The notes beneath the pieces are model-generated. The model did no database searches, had not been told where the DNA came from, and worked only from the letters and a program-made list of their open reading frames with translations. DNA of 64,000 nucleotides from Micromonospora rifamycinica (GTDB lineage Bacteria; Actinomycetota; Actinomycetes; Mycobacteriales; Micromonosporaceae): the NCBI RefSeq assembly GCF_900090265.1, contig NZ_LT607752.1, forward strand, positions 6,578,001 through 6,642,000. The letters run 5' to 3'. Made by a program: the position numbers and the translations under genes. Of this stretch, positions 1-8,059 are shown piece by piece (the first letter of the stretch is position 1; every line of letters starts with the position of its first letter).

Positions 1-326
1 CCAACGGCACGGCCAACAAGGTCTGGATCGTCCCGGCCGAGCTGACCAAGGCCCTGGAGGGCATGGGCGGCGCGTTGGGCGGGCTGAGCCAGATGGTCGG
101 CGACGAACCGGCCCCCGAGGCGAAGCGCACCGCCAGCGAGGTCGAGCGGGAGGCCGCCGAGGCGGCCCGGGCGGCGGCCAGCGCGGCCCAGCAGATCCAC
201 GACGAGGTACGCGTCGCCGAGGCGCAGGCCACCGGCGGCAACGTGCCGCAGGGGCTGCCCGCACCCGAGCCGGTCTCCCCGGCCAGCCTGGTCAGCGACC
301 CTGCCGACCAGCGCGAACGGGCCTGA
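1..326 (+). CDS. SPFH/band 7 family protein, C-terminal part
   Basis: The gene enters from the left edge; its frame starts at base 3 and 107 codons are visible before TGA. The first visible residues (NGTANKVWIVPAELTKALEG) resemble the end of the prohibitin/flotillin-like SPFH domain of actinobacterial band 7 proteins. A Gly-rich turn and an Ala/Glu-rich helical stretch (EVEREAAEAARAAASAAQQI) follow, then a Pro-rich tail. SPFH proteins are membrane-associated scaffolds; no membrane segment lies in the visible part. The helical stretch could form a coiled coil that drives oligomerisation, which is inferred. The family call rests on a short segment and cannot be confirmed without the missing N-terminus. 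The next gene is in the same direction but 258 bp away. Confidence 0.6.
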   Translation, partial: NGTANKVWIVPAELTKALEGMGGALGGLSQMVGDEPAPEAKRTASEVEREAAEAARAAASAAQQIHDEVRVAEAQATGGNVPQGLPAPEPVSPASLVSDPADQRERA

Positions 327-584
327 CCCCACCGCCGCCCACCCGGGGCGGCAAATGCGAGAAACACTCATCCGGCGCCCCGGTGCCTGCCACGATCGGT
401 CCTGAGGGACGGGTGGTGGTCAGGCCCGGGGCGCCGGACGCGTTCCGGCCCGCCCCCGGCGCAGACGGGTGAGGCGTTCCGGTCGCCCGTCGGAGGTGAA
501 CGGGTGGCGCGATCCGGCCCGCCCGTCGCAGGAGCAGACGGGCGCTGCCTTCCGTGCCGCCCGTCGGAGCGGACGAGGTGAGGC

Positions 585-1376
585 ATGAAGGACCCGTTGT
601 TCTCCCGTACCCCGACTGTCGGCGCGCACGACCCGGCGGGTCCGCTGGGCACCCGGCGGACCGGCGGCGGCTTCGGCGTGCTGCCCTTCGTCGGCGACCC
701 CGGCCCGGCCGCACCCGCCACCGACGCCAGTTGGGCGTGGTCGCTGCGCCGGCTCGCCCGCGCCGCGGTCTGGCTGCTGCCCGCCTACGCGGTGCTCTAC
801 GGCGCGGTGGCGATGGCCGGCGACGGCGCGGCCGGCAACGACCCGTACCCGGCCGACGGCCGACCGCTCTACCTGCTCGGCTGGGTCGCGGCGATCTGGC
901 TCGGCCTGCTCGCCCTGCTCGCGCTCACCGGCCTGCTCGCGGCCACCCGCAGCCGGCGGGGCGCGGTGACCGGCCTGCTGGTCGGCATCGGCGGCACGGT
1001 GCTGATGCTGCCCTTCGCCGGCCTCGCCGAGCAGACACCCGTCTTCGGCACCACCGCCCGGACGCTGGTGCTGGTGGGCGCCACCTGCTACAGCGCGGGA
1101 TGGCTGCTCACCGGCTGGGCGGTGGCCCGCTCCGGGGCCTTCGCCATCGGCGACGGCGTGATGCTGATGATCGCCGCCCCGCTGCTCGGTCTCGGCGGCG
1201 CGCTGGTCGGCTCGCTGCCGACCTTCGGCGCGATCTTCGTGCTGATCGCCGGCATCGGCATCGGCTACCGCTCCGGCCGCCTCCTGCCGGCGGCCATCGC
1301 CCGCGACGCCGCCACCGCCAGCGTCACCACCCCCGCCCCACCCACCGGCCCCCAAGGCCCCCTCCCCGCAGCCTGA
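585..1376 (+). CDS. Six-TM membrane protein of unknown function
   Basis: A 263-residue protein starting at ATG 585 behind GAGGTGAGG. The first 55 residues are Gly/Pro-rich and probably cytoplasmic. Hydrophobic segments lie near residues 58-78, 95-120, 126-146, 158-180, 188-210 and 212-228, giving about six membrane spans. The last 30 residues are Ala/Pro/Thr-rich. No catalytic or transport motif is recognisable and I do not recognise the family. The gene stands alone: a long C-rich tract and an inverted repeat follow it, so it is probably monocistronic. A real gene is supported by the good ribosome binding site, the consistent membrane pattern and codon use typical of the window. Confidence 0.75.
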   Translation: MKDPLFSRTPTVGAHDPAGPLGTRRTGGGFGVLPFVGDPGPAAPATDASWAWSLRRLARAAVWLLPAYAVLYGAVAMAGDGAAGNDPYPADGRPLYLLGWVAAIWLGLLALLALTGLLAATRSRRGAVTGLLVGIGGTVLMLPFAGLAEQTPVFGTTARTLVLVGATCYSAGWLLTGWAVARSGAFAIGDGVMLMIAAPLLGLGGALVGSLPTFGAIFVLIAGIGIGYRSGRLLPAAIARDAATASVTTPAPPTGPQGPLPAA

Positions 1377-1858
1377 CACCCGTCCCGCCCGCGCCCCGCC
1401 CGCGTCCTACGCCCTACCCCACCCGCGCGGCCGATCGCGCCCGTGCCCGTGCCCACCCGTGCCGGCACCCGCGCCCGCGCTCCCCGCCCGCGCCCGCGCC
1501 CGCTCCCGCGCTCCCTGCCCGCGCCCCTCGGCCCCGCCCCGGTGATCAAGAGGTTTAGGTCAGTTGATCAAGAGGTTCAGGTCAGAAATCTGGGCGGACA
1601 GCGCCTAAATCTCTTGATCACCGAGGGGGTGGCTCGCCGGCGAGCGGTTCGGGGGAGAGGGAGAGGGGGAGGAGCGAGGGAGGGGGACGGCGGGGAGGGG
1701 GGACATGGCGGGGCGGTAACGGGACGGAGGGGAGAACGGGGATGGGTGGGGACGGGAAGGGTGTGGGGTGGGGAAGTCGCTGGCAGGTTACGGTGAGTTA
1801 CCTGACAATCAGGCGGCGGAGTGGGCCGCTGGTCGTCGCGGTGGCAATGCTGGAGCGC
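1377..1858. other. Intergenic: C-rich tract, palindrome, G-rich tract
   Basis: No gene is seen. Directly after the stop codon at 1376 comes about 160 bp that is almost only C with G/T interruptions. Then comes a TGATCAAGAGGTT palindrome (own entry), then about 130 bp of G/A-rich sequence (GGGAGAGGGAGAGGG type). The last 70 bp before the PBP start hold GGTTACGGTGAGTTACCTGACAATC and must carry the PBP promoter, but no clear -35/-10 pair stands out. Confidence 0.7.
1539..1623. repeat. TGATCAAGAGGTT palindrome, copy 1 (compound)
   Basis: The left arm CCGGTGATCAAGAGGTTTAG starts at 1539 and pairs with a right arm ending at 1623 (CTAAATCTCTTGATCACCG). A second, directly repeated half-site (TTGATCAAGAGGTTCAGGTC, 1564-1583) lies inside, so this copy has two direct half-sites facing one inverted half-site. 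It lies 163 bp after the preceding stop. The same core occurs at 5050, 11475, 25965 and 26049. Confidence 0.9.
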
Positions 1859-4018
1859 ATGTCCTCACCCCGGACGCCGCTGACGCGGCTGCTCACCGTG
1901 CTGCTCGCCGGCCTGCTGGCCGGTCTGGTCCTCGCGGTCGCCGCGCTGCCGGGCAACCTGCTCGCCGGAATCGCCACCAAGGCGGTCCTCGGGGCGTTCG
2001 ACGACCTGCCGGCGGCGCTGCGTACCCCGGCCACCCCGCAGCGCTCCTACCTCTACGCCAACGACGGTAAGACGCTGCTCACCACGTTCTACGACGTCAA
2101 CCGCACCGACGTGCCGCTCGCCGAGATCGCGCCCACGCTGCGGCAGGCGATCGTCGCGGCCGAGGACCGGCGCTTCTACTCCCACGGCGGGGCCGACCTG
2201 CGGGGCATGGCCCGCGCCCTGGTCGCCAACGTCACCGGTGGCGGCACCGCCCAGGGCGGTTCCACGCTGACCATGCAGTACGTGCGCAACGTGCTCAAGA
2301 CCGACCCCACCCGCACCGCTGAGGAGCGGCAGGCGGCGACCGAGCAGACCGTCGGCCGCAAGCTCCAGGAGATCCGGTACGCCACCGAGCTGGAGAAGAC
2401 GCTCAGCAAGGACGAGATCCTCAACCGTTACCTCAACATCGCCTACTTCGGCTCGGGGGCGTACGGGGTCGCCGCCGCCAGCCAGCGCTACTTCGGCAAG
2501 GCCCCCGCCGACCTGACCCTGGCCGAGTCGGCGCTGCTGGCCGGCCTGGTGCAGTCGCCCGACGCGTACAGTCCGATCGACGGTGACCAGGACGCGGCCC
2601 TGGAGCGGCGCGGCTACGTCCTCGACTCGATGGTCGCCACCGGCGCGATCACGGCGGCGCAGGCCGGGGTGGCCCGTGCCGAGAAGCTGACCCTGCACCC
2701 CACCGCCCAGCCCAACGGCTGCACCGCCGCGGTCACCGCCGACGCCGGCTTCTTCTGCGACTACCTGCGCGGCTGGTGGCTGGAGCAGCCCGCCTTCGGC
2801 GCGACCGAGCAGGAGCGGGAGCAGGCACTGCGCCGGGGCGGGTACACGGTCGTGACCTCGCTCGACCCGGACGTGCAGGCCACCGCCGTCGCCGAGGCCC
2901 GGAAGGTCTACCCCGCCGACGACGCCCGCGCCCTGCCGATCGCCGCCGTGGAGCCCGGCACCGGCCGGGTCCTCGCCCTGGCCGTCAACCGGGAGTACGG
3001 GGTGGGCGACGGTCAGACCGTCAACCCGCTGGTCTCCGGGGGCGGCAGCATCGCCGGCTACCAGGCCGGCTCGACGTTCAAGCTGTTCACCATGCTGGCC
3101 GCGCTGGAGAACGGGCGTACCCTCTCCACCGGTTTCGACTCGCCGAGCCGGCTGACCACCCGCTTCCCCGCCGAGGGGCCGGCCTCCTGCGACGGCCGCT
3201 GGTGCCCGGCCAACGCCAACCCGGCCCGGATGGACGGCTACCGGATGATGTGGGACGGCTTCGGCCGCTCGGTGAACACCTACTTCGTCTGGCTGGAGGA
3301 GCAGGTCGGGCCGGCCAAGGTGGTGGAGATGGCCCAGCGCCTCGGGATCACCTTCCGGGCGCCGGCCGACGCCGACCTCGCCGCCCACGACGCCGACGAC
3401 TGGGGGGCGTTCACCCTCGGGGTGTCCGCCACCACCCCGCTCGACCTGGCCAACGCCTACGCGACGGTGGCCGCCGAGGGGACGTACTGTGCGCCGACGC
3501 CGGTGGTGTCGGTGACCGCGCCGGACGGCACGACCGTGCCCGTCGGCACGCCGGCCTGCAAGCAGGTGGTGACGCCGGACGTGGCGCGGGCCGCCACCGA
3601 CGCGGCGCGCTGCCCGGTCGGCCAGCAGTCGGCGTACGGGCAGTGCAACGGCAGCACCGCCGGTGGGGTGGACCGGATCGTCGGTCGCCCGGTGGCCGGC
3701 AAGACCGGCAGCTCCGAGCAGAACGCCACCGAGACCTTCGTCGGCTTCACCCCGCAGGTGGCGGTCGCCGGTATCGCCGCCAACCCCGACGACCCGAGCG
3801 ACGCGGTCGGCGCGGCGGTGCAGGGTGAGGTGATCACCGCGGTCGCCCGGACCATCCGGACCGCGGTCGACGGTCAGCCGGTCCGCGACTTCACCGCCCC
3901 CAGCCGGGAGCTGGTCGGCAACCCGCAACGTCCGACGCCCCGGCCGTCCCCCCGCCTGCCGTCCCCGGAGCCCGACGTCCCGGACCTGCTGCGCTGGTTG
4001 CAGAACCGCCGGGGCTGA
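1859..4018 (+). CDS. Class A penicillin-binding protein (transglycosylase/transpeptidase)
   Basis: A bifunctional peptidoglycan synthase of 719 residues from ATG 1859. It polymerises lipid II into glycan chains and crosslinks the stem peptides on the outer face of the membrane. One membrane anchor lies at residues 11-30. The GT51 domain has EDRRFYSHGG (102-111), GGSTLTMQ (133-140) and RKLQEI (167-172). The transpeptidase domain has the nucleophile motif STFK (405-408), SVN (471-473) and KTGSS (615-619). The tail (about 690-705) is Pro-rich. Length is normal for actinobacterial class A PBPs, without PASTA repeats. The start is uncertain: ATG 1859 has a weak GGAG upstream; ATG 1847 and upstream GTGs are in frame. 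A large hairpin follows the stop. Confidence 0.93.
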   Translation: MSSPRTPLTRLLTVLLAGLLAGLVLAVAALPGNLLAGIATKAVLGAFDDLPAALRTPATPQRSYLYANDGKTLLTTFYDVNRTDVPLAEIAPTLRQAIVAAEDRRFYSHGGADLRGMARALVANVTGGGTAQGGSTLTMQYVRNVLKTDPTRTAEERQAATEQTVGRKLQEIRYATELEKTLSKDEILNRYLNIAYFGSGAYGVAAASQRYFGKAPADLTLAESALLAGLVQSPDAYSPIDGDQDAALERRGYVLDSMVATGAITAAQAGVARAEKLTLHPTAQPNGCTAAVTADAGFFCDYLRGWWLEQPAFGATEQEREQALRRGGYTVVTSLDPDVQATAVAEARKVYPADDARALPIAAVEPGTGRVLALAVNREYGVGDGQTVNPLVSGGGSIAGYQAGSTFKLFTMLAALENGRTLSTGFDSPSRLTTRFPAEGPASCDGRWCPANANPARMDGYRMMWDGFGRSVNTYFVWLEEQVGPAKVVEMAQRLGITFRAPADADLAAHDADDWGAFTLGVSATTPLDLANAYATVAAEGTYCAPTPVVSVTAPDGTTVPVGTPACKQVVTPDVARAATDAARCPVGQQSAYGQCNGSTAGGVDRIVGRPVAGKTGSSEQNATETFVGFTPQVAVAGIAANPDDPSDAVGAAVQGEVITAVARTIRTAVDGQPVRDFTAPSRELVGNPQRPTPRPSPRLPSPEPDVPDLLRWLQNRRG

Positions 4019-4061
4019 ACCGGGATTCGTGCGCGGCGCGCGGCGCGCGGCGCCGAGGTGC

Positions 4062-4138
4062 AAGATCACGCTCGATCCATGTTCTCGTGGCATCCAAACG
4101 CTTGCGAGGCCACTCGAACACGGATCGAGCGTGATCTT
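4062..4138. terminator. Long hairpin downstream of the PBP gene
   Basis: Arms 4062-4084 and 4116-4138 pair over 23 bp with one mismatch (core GATCACGCTCGATCC). The loop holds a further short pairing, GTGGC with GCCAC. It begins 44 bp after the PBP stop. There is no U-tract, so it may act as an I-shaped terminator or protect the 3' end. A 17-bp palindrome CCCAGCACCGTGCTGGG lies further on at 4228-4244. Confidence 0.65.
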
Positions 4139-4299
4139 CAGCGGCAGTGGCGAGGAGCAACCGGCTGGACCACCATCCGGTCGAGGGGACCAGGGTGCTG
4201 GCTGTGCTGCCACCGGGCTGGTGTGCCCCCAGCACCGTGCTGGGCCGGGGTGTCGGCTGTGTGCTGCCACCGGGGCTGTCCGCGCGGTGCCGGTGACGG

Positions 4300-4905
4300 C
4301 TACCGCCTGCCGGTCACCGTGGCGACCGCGCGGTCCAGGGCGCCGGCCACCGTCGCCGGGTCGGCATTGCCGTCGATCAGGGTGAAGCTGCCGAACTCAG
4401 GTAGCGCCCGGTAGCCGGTGTCCAACGCGGTCAGGTGCGCCAGCTCCTCGGTGTCGATGCCCCGGGCCAGCACCCGCCGCCGGGCCAGCTCCGGGGTGAC
4501 CGCCAGGAAGCAGGCCAGGTCCGGCCGGGGAAAGAAGGCGTACGCGGCGCGGACCAGCCGGATGCCCCGGTCGCCCCGGGCCTGCATGATCACGTACTGG
4601 CACCAGGTCCACCGGTCCATCACCCCGACCCGCCCGGTCAGCCGGGTGACCGCCACCGCGCGGGCCAGCGCCAGCCAGCGCACCGTCGCCTCCAGCGCCG
4701 GGTAGCCGCGCCGGCCGAACAGGTGCACCCCGTCGCGCCGGCCCACCGCCTGTGCCAGCCGGTTCCACAGTGGCCGTCCGCCGGCGTTCTCCAGGTAGAC
4801 CGCTGGTACGCCGGCCTCGCGCAGCCGCCCCACCAGTCGCTTGGCCTGGGTCGACTTCCCCGACCCGTCCACTCCCACCACCGCGACGACCACCCCACGC
4901 CCCAT
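4300..4905 (-). CDS. Thymidylate-kinase-like P-loop nucleotide kinase
   Basis: A 201-residue cytoplasmic kinase. The N-terminal P-loop GVDGSGKST (11-19) is typical of thymidylate kinases, which phosphorylate dTMP to dTDP. The region VMDRWTWCQYV corresponds to the DRY-type substrate motif but is unusual: Trp replaces Tyr/His and the SS/AYQG stretch is missing. An Arg-rich LID-like segment (ELARRRVLARGIDTEEL) follows. Length is close to normal TMK (about 205-215). The substrate could be dTMP or another nucleoside monophosphate; the altered motif makes the main housekeeping role uncertain. No clear SD precedes ATG 4905, and the region upstream is a C-rich tract plus minisatellite. The gene stands alone. 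Confidence 0.75.
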   Translation of the reverse strand: MGRGVVVAVVGVDGSGKSTQAKRLVGRLREAGVPAVYLENAGGRPLWNRLAQAVGRRDGVHLFGRRGYPALEATVRWLALARAVAVTRLTGRVGVMDRWTWCQYVIMQARGDRGIRLVRAAYAFFPRPDLACFLAVTPELARRRVLARGIDTEELAHLTALDTGYRALPEFGSFTLIDGNADPATVAGALDRAVATVTGRR

Positions 4906-4964
4906 CCCCGCACCCTAACCACCCCCACCCACCCCTTCCCGCCCCTCCCGCCCATCCCTCCCCG

Positions 4965-5050
4965 CCCCCGGTGGGCTGGCCCCCCGGTGAGCTGGTCCCC
5001 CCGGTGGGCTCGGCCCCCGGTGGGCTCGGCCCCCGGTGGGCTCGGCCCCC
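4965..5050. repeat. 16-bp minisatellite CCCCCGGTGGGCTCGG
   Basis: The GGTG anchors of successive units start at 4970, 4986, 5003, 5019 and 5035, giving spacings of 16, 17, 16 and 16 bp. The next anchor, 5051, is the beginning of the palindrome itself, which shares CCCCCGGTG with the unit. Early units differ (GTGAGCTGG) and the last two are identical. Confidence 0.88.
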
Positions 5051-5112
5051 GGTGATCAAGAGGTTCAGGTCATCACAGCCGCCCGTCGTGACCTGAACCT
5101 CTTGATCACCGG
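5050..5112. repeat. TGATCAAGAGGTT palindrome, copy 2
   Basis: The left arm begins at 5050 (CGGTGATCAAGAGGTTCAGG) and the right arm ends at 5112. The arms match perfectly over about 22 bp, and the inner bases GTCATCAC and GTCGTGAC add partial pairing. The arm uses TTCAGG with CCTGAA, where copies 1 and 4 use TTTAGG with CCTAAA, so the stem changes on both sides. It lies about 107 bp 3' of the TPP enzyme stop. Confidence 0.9.
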
Positions 5113-5218
5113 GGTTGGGCCGGCTGGGCGGGCCTGATCGGGGCGGGAGGGGCGGGGTGGGAGGGGTGGGGTGGGAGGGGCGGGAGGGGCGGGGTGGGAG
5201 GGGCGGGGCGGGGACGGG

Positions 5219-7057
5219 TCAGGGGTTCTTGCGGCGGGGGCGGTAGGTGGTGAGGGTGGCGGGGATGCCCCGGCGGACGATCCCGGCCCGGTCGGTGTCG
5301 CCGCGGAGCAGGGCTGCGGCCGTGTTGCGGGCCTGGTCGAGGGTGAAGTGCGGAGGCAGCATCAGCTCCGCCGGGTCGACCACCGCGTTCACCACGACCG
5401 GGCGGTCGGCGGTCAGCGCCCGCCGCCAGAGCCCGGCGACCTGGTCGGGGGAGTCGACCAGCTCGCCGTCGAGGCCCAGCACCTCGGCCCACCGGTGGTA
5501 CGCCACGTCGGGCACGTCCTGGCTGGCCGGATAGCGTGGGGTGCCCTCGGTGGAGCGCTGTTCCCAGCTGACGAACGCCAGATCCCGGTTGTTGAGCACC
5601 AGCACCACGAAACGCGGGTCGGCCCAGTGCCGCCAGTTCTTCGCCACGGTGATCAACTCGTTGACCCCGTTCATCTGCATCGCCCCGTCGCCGATCAGCG
5701 CCACCACCGGCCGGTCCGGGTGGGCGAACTTCGCCGCCAGGGCGTACGGCATGGCACCGCCCATCGACAGCAGGGTGCCGGAGAGGCTGGCCAGCATGCC
5801 GGGACGGACCTGGAGGTGGCGGGCGTACCAGGCGGTGGCGGTGCCGCAGTCGACCGCGATCATCGCGTCGTCGGGCAGCGCGTCGTTGAGGGTGTGGAAC
5901 AGCAGTTGCGGGTTCACCGGGTCGGCGGGCTGCCCGGCGAGGTCGGCCTGGGCGCGTCGCCAGCCGGAGGTGGCGTCGGCGATCGTCGCCCGCCAGGCCG
6001 TCGGCGCGGGGCCGTCGCCCAGCTCCCGCAGCAGCGCCCGCAGGGTCGGGCCGGCGTCGCCGGTCAGGTTGACCTCCGTCGGGTAGCGCAGCCCCATCCG
6101 GGTGCCGTCCAGGTCGATCTGCACCGCACGGGCCTGCCCCTGCGGCGGATAGAACTCGGAGTACGGCATGTTGCTGCCGACGATCAGCAACCGGTCGCAC
6201 TCCTGCATCAGCTGCCAGCTCGGGCGGGTGCCGAGCAGGCCGATCGCCCCGGTGACCCACGGCTCCCGGTGGTCCACGGCGGTGAAGCCGAGCAGCGCGG
6301 TGGCCACCCCGGCGCCCAGCCGGTCGGCGATCAGGCGTACCTCCTGCTCGGCGCCGAGCGCGCCCTGCCCGACCAGCATCGCCACCTTGTCGCCGCCGCG
6401 CAGCACCTCGGCGGCGCGGCGCAGCTCCGCCTCCGGCGGCACCGTCGGTGTGCTGCTCGGGACCGCGCTGGTGTGGTAGTAGCCGTGCGCGTGCGGCGGG
6501 TCCGGCACCGCCGGTTCGTCCTGCACGTCCAGCGGAAGGACCAGCGCGGTCACCGTCCGGCGGGACAGCGCCGTGCGGCAGGCCCGGTCCACCAGGTGCC
6601 GCACCTGGGACGGGTCGTCGAGCTGGGCCAGGAAGTCCGAGGCCACGTCCTTGTAGAGGGCGAGCAGGTCCACCTCCTGGTAGTAGCCGCCGCCCTCGGC
6701 GGTCAGCGCGGTGTTGCCGACCAGGGCCACCACCGGCTGGTGGTCGAGCTTGGCGTCGTAGAGGCCGTTGAGCAGGTGGATCGCGCCGGGGCCGCTGGTC
6801 GCCAGGGCGCAGCCGAGCGGGCCGCCGCCGTACTTGACGTGGGCGGTGGCGGCGAAGCCGGCGGTCTCCTCGTGGCGTACCTGGACGAACTCCACCCGGT
6901 CGCCGGCCCGTTGCAGGGCGGAGGTCATGCCGTTGATGCCGTCACCCGGGTAGCCGAAGTAGCGGTGCACCCCCCATGCGGCGAGGCGGGCCACGATGTG
7001 GTCGGCGACCGTGGCGTTCTTCGGCAACCGGCCGTCGGCGGTGCCCGTTGCGCTCAT
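5219..7057 (-). CDS. Thiamine-diphosphate enzyme, pyruvate oxidase/dehydrogenase (PoxB) type
   Basis: A 612-residue enzyme of the acetolactate synthase/pyruvate oxidase family. These use ThDP, often with FAD, to decarboxylate pyruvate; PoxB-type members make acetate and CO2 at the membrane. The N-terminal pyrimidine-binding domain has the activating Glu in RHEE (61-64) and the family sequence GYPGDGINGM. The central domain lies at about 215-345. The ThDP-binding domain has GDG (456-458) through NN (489-490) and the sequence NNRDLAFVSWEQR. ATG 7057 is chosen because GGAGGG lies 9 nt upstream; the frame is open further back. The gene is divergent from the methyltransferase gene at 7188. Acetolactate synthase is less likely because the GYPGDGINGM start and the length fit pyruvate oxidases. 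Confidence 0.85.
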   Translation of the reverse strand: MSATGTADGRLPKNATVADHIVARLAAWGVHRYFGYPGDGINGMTSALQRAGDRVEFVQVRHEETAGFAATAHVKYGGGPLGCALATSGPGAIHLLNGLYDAKLDHQPVVALVGNTALTAEGGGYYQEVDLLALYKDVASDFLAQLDDPSQVRHLVDRACRTALSRRTVTALVLPLDVQDEPAVPDPPHAHGYYHTSAVPSSTPTVPPEAELRRAAEVLRGGDKVAMLVGQGALGAEQEVRLIADRLGAGVATALLGFTAVDHREPWVTGAIGLLGTRPSWQLMQECDRLLIVGSNMPYSEFYPPQGQARAVQIDLDGTRMGLRYPTEVNLTGDAGPTLRALLRELGDGPAPTAWRATIADATSGWRRAQADLAGQPADPVNPQLLFHTLNDALPDDAMIAVDCGTATAWYARHLQVRPGMLASLSGTLLSMGGAMPYALAAKFAHPDRPVVALIGDGAMQMNGVNELITVAKNWRHWADPRFVVLVLNNRDLAFVSWEQRSTEGTPRYPASQDVPDVAYHRWAEVLGLDGELVDSPDQVAGLWRRALTADRPVVVNAVVDPAELMLPPHFTLDQARNTAAALLRGDTDRAGIVRRGIPATLTTYRPRRKNP

Positions 7058-7187
7058 CGTGGTGGTCCCTCCGGTAGCGTCCGTTCCCCGCCCCCTTCCC
7101 GCGCCACGCCCGGGGAAACCCCACCGCGTCCGGCAAAACCCGACCGTGCCCGCAGGTCCGCGCCGGGCCACCCGGCAGAATCGGGCG

Positions 7188-8003
7188 GTGCCCGTTCACG
7201 AGATCACCGACCCGGACGATCCGCGGATCGCCGACTACCGCGCGCTGACCGACGTCGAGCTGCGTACCCGGTGGGAACCCCCGCACGGCCTGTTCATCGC
7301 CGAGGGGGAGCTGGTGCTGCGCCGGGCGTTGCGGGCCGGCTATCCGGCCCGGTCGTACCTGGTCGACGCGAAGCGGGTCGACCAGCTCGCCGACCTGGAC
7401 ACCGGGGACGCGCCGGTCTACGCGGCCACTCCCGACGTGTTGGAGAAGGCGACCGGCTTCCACGTCCACCGGGGGGTGCTCGCCTCGTTCCACCGCAAGC
7501 CGCTGCCCACCGCCGCCGAGGTGCTGGCCGCCGCCCGCCGGGTGGTGATCCTGGAGGACATCAACAACCACACCAACCTCGGCGCGATCTTCCGGGGGGC
7601 CGCGGCGCTGGGCATCGACGCGGTGCTGCTCTCGCCGTCCTGCGCCGATCCGCTGTACCGGCGCAGCGTGCGGGTCAGCATGGGGGAGGTGTTCGCGGTG
7701 CCGTACGCGAAGCTGGAGCGTTGGCCGGTGGGGCTGGACCAGGTACGGGCGGCGGGTTTCACCGTGCTCGCCATGACGTTGGCGGCGGACGCCGTACCGA
7801 TGCAGCGGTTGACGTCGACGCAGCGGGAGCGGGCGGCGTTGCTGCTGGGGGCGGAGGGGCCGGGCCTGACCGGGGCGGCCCAGGCGGCCAGCGACGTGCG
7901 GGTGGTGATCCCGATGCGGCGCGGCGTGGATTCGCTGAACGTGGCCGCCGCGGCGGCGGTGGCCTTCTGGGAGCTGGGGCGCGACGATCCGGTCGACGGA
8001 TAG
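7188..8003 (+). CDS. SpoU/TrmH-family RNA 2'-O-methyltransferase
   Basis: A 271-residue SPOUT methyltransferase that transfers methyl from SAM to a ribose in tRNA or rRNA. A substrate-binding N-terminal part (1-105) precedes the knotted catalytic domain. Its three motifs are NNHTNLGAIFRGAAALG (motif 1), LLLGAEGPGL (motif 2) and IPMRRGVDSLNVAAAAAV (motif 3). Conserved Asn, Arg and Glu positions are present. The target nucleotide cannot be read from sequence. GTG 7188 has no SD. A -10-like CAGAAT (7176-7181) ends 6 nt before it, so the mRNA is probably leaderless; the DNA polymerase gene at 24201 has an almost identical start region. It ends 56 bp before the argG start. Confidence 0.85.
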   Translation: MPVHEITDPDDPRIADYRALTDVELRTRWEPPHGLFIAEGELVLRRALRAGYPARSYLVDAKRVDQLADLDTGDAPVYAATPDVLEKATGFHVHRGVLASFHRKPLPTAAEVLAAARRVVILEDINNHTNLGAIFRGAAALGIDAVLLSPSCADPLYRRSVRVSMGEVFAVPYAKLERWPVGLDQVRAAGFTVLAMTLAADAVPMQRLTSTQRERAALLLGAEGPGLTGAAQAASDVRVVIPMRRGVDSLNVAAAAAVAFWELGRDDPVDG

Positions 8004-8020
8004 TCACCACGACCACCGGC

Positions 8021-8053
8021 TATTTGCATGAGAATGCGGCCTCGTGCATAATC
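8021..8053 (+). promoter_or_regulatory. argG promoter overlapping a putative ARG box (ArgR operator)
   Basis: TTGCAT (8024-8029) and CATAAT (8047-8052) form a -35/-10 pair with a 17-bp spacer. The same bases contain two inverted TGCAT-type half-sites (TTGCATGAGAATGC and CTCGTGCATAAT), which resemble the AT-rich ARG boxes of arginine genes. The -10 ends 7 nt before GTG 8060 and no SD lies between, so the mRNA is predicted to be leaderless and repressed by arginine-bound ArgR. ArgR binding is inferred. Confidence 0.6.
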
Positions 8054-8059
8054 TTCCCC

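Larger units (their letters stand above)
4906..5218. other. Intergenic: C-rich tract, minisatellite, palindrome, G-rich tract
   Basis: No gene is seen. On the + strand the order is: C-rich (4913-4964), a 16-bp minisatellite (4965-5050), a perfect palindrome (5050-5112), then G-rich GGGAGGGGCGGGGTG-type repeats (5135-5215) reaching the stop of the TPP enzyme gene. Read in the direction of that minus-strand gene, its mRNA would therefore continue into a C-rich tract and then the hairpin. Confidence 0.7.

Noticed and set aside
5171..8059. Open frame running about 2.9 kb upstream of argG in the same frame
   Set aside because: It is antisense to the TPP enzyme gene and overlaps the methyltransferase gene; high GC keeps such frames open. 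The ArgG family N-terminus and promoter fix the start at 8060.
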